From contig OX387608.1 of assembly GCA_947568835.1 (NCBI GenBank), positions 1,228,501 through 1,292,500 of the forward strand: a DNA stretch of 64,000 nucleotides. Reading direction: 5' to 3'. This DNA comes from Protonemura montana. Taxonomy: Eukaryota > Arthropoda > Insecta > Plecoptera > Nemouridae. Of this stretch, positions 1 to 64,000 are shown piece by piece (position 1 is the stretch's first letter; every line of letters starts with the position of its first letter). The translations under genes and the position numbers were made by a program. The notes under the pieces are model-generated. The model was not told where the DNA came from, searched no databases, and saw nothing but the letters and a program-made list of their open reading frames with translations.

Positions 1-329
1 ACATGACCAGTTCTGTTCGGGAGAGAGGTTGCAGGGATGAAAGTTAGTACAGCAACTTTATTCGCCTTGCTTATCAACCTCTCGACAGCATGGATTTGTG
101 GAGGAATCCTGTTGTACGCGTTGTACCGTCCTTCGGAAGGTACGTTAAGCCAGTGGTCTCCTTGGTCTTCGACATGAGTAGGCTACGTGCTGGCACCGGA
201 TTTCCCCTCCTCCCTTCCAGGCTAGGTTAGGTTCAGTATCATCCGCTCATTCACCGACGCCATTAGACCAGTGCCACATGGCCAGATGTCAAAACAGTGC
301 GTCGTTAAGTCCCAATAATCAATCTTATA
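1..329 (+). mobile_element. 5S-rRNA-derived SINE, body and tail (head cut by window start)
   Basis: Matches the full copy at 22961-23366 from acatgaccagttctgttcgg to the tail gtgcgtcgttaa and aatcaatc. The 5S-like head would lie left of the window. The family is described at 22961. Confidence 0.8.
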
Positions 330-936
330 TTTCCTTTTTGATTCTTTCATCATAATTTGTCTCATCGTGGTTTTTTTGTTAAAATCTCAGTAAATTCGTT
401 GTCAGAAGCGTCTTGCTTGCAGCGTTTTCAGAGAATACCAACATTGGTAAGAAATTTCACACCTCTGCGGATGGTAAACTCGTGATTCCACCAGCGACAT
501 TTTAATAAATTCAATATCAATTGTCCACCCATAACTTTATTACACCAAATATGATTGTCTGGTTTGTTCAGGAAAGATACAGTTTCAACATTTTCACCAA
601 TCTCTCCTCACGGTAGTAACTCTTGATATTTGGTCACATGACACCCCCTACATACGTCATGATACTGACGCCATCCTCCCCTCATACACAGACCAAGCTA
701 CTAACGAGCGACCGAGCTAGCTTGGGTTTCGGACTGCGAAGTAGGTTTTGTTAGCGTTGGTTATATCAGGTTAGATATCGAGGACTGGGTGCTTTGAGAC
801 CAAAGTTGGTTGTGGGACAAGAAGAAGATAGAAATGTGTGGATTATTGAGACGCTTCAAAAGTCAGCGATGTGCATTTCTTACTCCAAGGAGGTCGGCAT
901 CAGCTCGGTGGGTTACAAGCACTATTCATGTTATTT
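330..936. other. Non-coding stretch, nothing assigned
   Basis: Upstream intron or 5' flank. The short ORF from 794 has no family resemblance. No hydrophobic signal-peptide exon and no convincing promoter can be supported. Confidence 0.4.
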
Positions 937-2646
937 GGAGTTGGACAACCGCAGACTTTGTTTGGCAAGCCATGTCTTGAGCTGGACAACAGCATGGACT
1001 GCAAGCTTTGTTTGGCAAGCCATGTCTTGAGCTGGACAACAGCATGGACTGCAAGCTTTGGCAAGCCATGTCTTGAGCTGGACAACAGCATGGACTGCAA
1101 GCTTTGTTTGGCAAGCCATGTCTTGAGCTGGACAACATCATGGACTGCAAGCTTTGTTTGGCAAGCCATGCCTTGAGCTGGACAACAGCATGGACTGCAA
1201 GCTTTGTTTGGCAAGCCATGTCTTGAGCTGTACAACAGCATAGACTGCAAGCTTTGTTTGGCAAGCCATGTCTTGAGCTGTACAACAGCATAGACTGCAA
1301 GCTTTGTTTGGCAAGCCATGTCTTGAGCTGGACAACAGCATGGACTGCAAGCTTTGTTTGGCAAGCCATGTCTTGAGCTGGACAACAGCATGGACTGCAA
1401 GCTTTGTTTGGCAAGCCATGTCTTGAGCTGGACAACAGCATGGACTGCAAGCTTTGTTTGGCAAGCCATGTCTTGAGCTGGACAACAGTATGGGCTGCAA
1501 GCTTTGTTTGGCAAGCCATGTCTTGAGCTGGATAACAGCATGGACTGCAAGCTTTGTTTGGCAAGCCATGTCTTGAGCTGGACAACAGCATGGACTGCAA
1601 GCTTTGTTTGGCAAGCTATGCCTTGAGCTGGACAACAGCACGGACTGCAAGCTTTGTTTGGCAAGCCATGTCTTGAGCTGGACAACAGTATGGGCTGCAA
1701 GCTTTGTTTGGCAAGCCATGTCTTGAGCTGGATAACAGCATGGACTGCAAGCTTTGTTTGGCAAGCCATGTCTTGAGCTGGACAACAGCATGGACTGCAA
1801 GCTTTGTTTGGCAAGCCATGTCTTGAGCTGGACAACAGCATGGACTGCAAGCTTTGTTTGGCAAGCCATGTCTTGAGCTGGACAACATCATGGACTGCAA
1901 GCTTTGTTTGGCAAGCCATGCCTTGAGCTGGACAACAGCATGGACTGCAAGCTTTGTTTGGCAAGCCATGTCTTGAGCTGTACAACAGCATAGACTGCAA
2001 GCTTTGTTTGGCAAGCCATGTCTTGAGCTGGACAACAGCATGGACTGCAAGCTTTGTTTGGCAAGCCATGTCTTGAGCTGGACAACAGCATGGACTGCAA
2101 GCTTTGTTTGGCAAGCCATGTCTTGAGCTGGACAACAGCATGGACTGCAAGCTTTGTTTGGCAAGCCATGTCTTGAGCTGGACAACAGTATGGGCTGCAA
2201 GCTTTGTTTGGCAAGCCATGTCTTGAGCTGGATAACAGCATGGACTGCAAGCTTTGTTTGGCAAGCCATGTCTTGAGCTGGACAACAGCATGGACTGCAA
2301 GCTTTGTTTGGCAAGCTATGCCTTGAGCTGGACAACAGCACGGACTGCAAGCTTTGTTTGGCAAGCCATGTCTTGAGCTGGACAACAGTATGGGCTGCAA
2401 GCTTTGTTTGGCAAGCCATGTCTTGAGCTGGATAACAGCATGGACTGCAAGCTTTGTTTGGCAAGCCATGTCTTGAGCTGGACAACAGCATGGACTGCAA
2501 GCTTTGTTTGGCAAGCCATGTCTTGAGCTGGACAACAGCATGGACTGCAAGCTTTGTTTGGCAAGCCATGTCTTGAGCTGGACAACAGCATGGGCTGCAA
2601 GCTTTGTTTGGCAAGCCATGTCTTGAGCTGGACAATAGCATAGACT
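937..2646. repeat. 50-bp tandem array (~34 copies)
   Basis: Unit gagctggacaacagcatgga followed by ctgcaagctttgtttggcaa and gccatgtctt. Marked variants (gtatgggctg at 1488/2188 and 1688/2388; the gataaca units) recur at a 700-bp offset, and acatca and tacaaca variants at 750 bp, so a 14-15-unit block was duplicated. Long minus-strand ORFs here are repeat artefacts. The same unit, inverted, makes up the intron at 52260-52663. Confidence 0.97.
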
Positions 2647-2766
2647 AAATTTTTTGAGCTTTTTAAACTAGCGGCTATTCGAATTTGGCCATGGTAATGC
2701 AATCGGAGAACGTGGCCATGTATTTGTGTTTCCGTTGTTCATGTAGCGTTCATTGTTTGTCCCCAG

Positions 2767-63204
<60,438 letters not shown>

Positions 63205-63228
63205 TAATTTCTATGTGAGGTGTCCAGT

Positions 63229-64000
63229 TACACCTTGCATTTAGTGACTCCTACCTGTTGCCAACAATGGATTCCCTGACTGCAATTGATCAGCTGGCTG
63301 GATCCTATGCTCTATCTAGGCTATTTGAGATCAGCTGGCTGGATCCTATGTGCTATCCAGGTTATTTGAGATCAGCTGGCTGGATCCTATGCTCTATCCA
63401 GGTTATTTGAGATCAGCTGGCTGGATCCTATGCTCTATCCAGGTTATTTGAGATCAGCTGGCTGGATCCTATGCTCTATCCAGGTTATTTGAGATCAGCT
63501 GGCTGGATCCTCTGGTCTATCCAGGTTATTTGAGGTCAGCTGGCTGGATTCTATGCTCTATCCAGGTTATTTGAGATCAGCTGGCTGGATCCTATGCTCC
63601 ATCCAGGTTATTTGAGATCAGCTGGCTGGATCCTATGCTCTATCCAGGTTATTTGAGATCAGCTGACTGGATCCTATGCTCTATCCAGGTTATTTGAGAT
63701 CAGCTGGCTGGATCCTATGCTCTATCCAGGTTATTTGAGATCAGCTGGCTGGATCCTCTGGTCTATCCAGGTTATTTGAGATCAGCTGGCTGGATTCTAT
63801 GCTCTATCCAGGTTATTTGAGATCAGCTGGCTGGATCCTATGCTCCATCCAGGTTATTTGAGATCAGCTGGCTGGATCCTATGCTCTATCCAGGTTATTT
63901 GAGATCAGCTGACTGGATCCTATGCTCTATCCAGGTTATTTGAGATCAGCTGGCTGGATCCTATGCTCTATCCAGGTTATTTGAGATCAGCTGGCTGGAT
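63229..64000 (+). repeat. 41-bp tandem array (~17 copies) running off the window
   Basis: Lead-in acctgttgccaacaatggat (63258) and then the 41-bp units of the 9078 family. A block with the variants tctggtctat, gattctatgc and gctccatcc recurs about 245 bp later (63510 and 63755), i.e. six units. Confidence 0.96.

Noticed and set aside
640-930. Promoter or first exon of the gene
   Set aside because: Somewhat GC-richer, but no signal-peptide ORF ending in phase 1 with a donor was found.
900-2641. Minus-strand ORFs of up to 466 codons ([16 protein letters not shown]-type repeats)
   Set aside because: They exist only because the 50-bp array has no stops in several frames; no start context, no domain, and the frame rotates through the same peptide.
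2685-2766. ATG at 2685 as the start codon of the gene
   Set aside because: The peptide before APPDC is not a signal peptide, and a good acceptor (tttgtccccag) marks 2767 as an internal exon boundary in phase 1.

Overview
The window is eukaryotic and holds one gene: about 3,686 codons of a giant LDL-receptor-related protein on the + strand, split over 56 exons between 2767 and 63175. The order of LDL-receptor class A repeats (LA), EGF modules and YWTD beta-propellers matches LRP1: a first cluster (5 LA seen), 2 EGF, propellers 1 and 2, a second cluster (8 LA), 2 EGF, propellers 3 to 6, a third cluster (10 LA), 2 EGF, propeller 7, EGF, and the first 6 LA of the fourth cluster. Intron phases agree at every junction, so the reading frame runs from the first to the last exon without a break. 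The signal-peptide exon lies upstream. The rest of cluster 4, the last propeller, the membrane span and the NPxY tail lie downstream. Propeller 6 reads like arthropod LRP1. With AT-rich introns, GC-rich exons and many 'ctaacctaac' tracts, this suggests an arthropod, probably an insect; the species cannot be fixed from sequence alone.

Almost everything else is intronic repeat. At least 19 tandem arrays (units of 29, 34, 36, 41, 42, 47, 49, 50, 52, 70, 78, 91 and 114 bp) fill the introns, the largest being about 5.5 kb (10057-15583). Several are visibly amplified pieces of something else: the end of a foldback transposon (47 bp), the head of a tRNA-like element (52 bp), the body or head of a 5S-rRNA-derived SINE (36 and 91 bp), and the host gene's own exon end plus splice donor (49 bp). 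Many arrays begin or end within about 15 to 65 bp of a splice site.

Dispersed elements are a 5S-rRNA-headed SINE, a tRNA-like element with inverted ends, two foldback/MITE families (FB1, 421-424 bp; FB2, about 250 bp with a hammerhead-like motif) and a few LINE 3' scraps. No other host gene, no true tRNA or rRNA gene and no virus-like element was recognised.

Layout: 1-2766 upstream intron (SINE, 50-bp array); 2767-7575 LA cluster 1 and EGFs; 8176-22635 propellers 1 and 2 (with the 41-, 47-, 49-, 52- and 42-bp arrays); 23402-28407 LA cluster 2 and EGFs; 29212-45996 propellers 3-6; 47567-54186 LA cluster 3; 53964-59193 EGFs and propeller 7; 59056-63175 EGF and cluster 4; 63288-64000 41-bp array running off the window.
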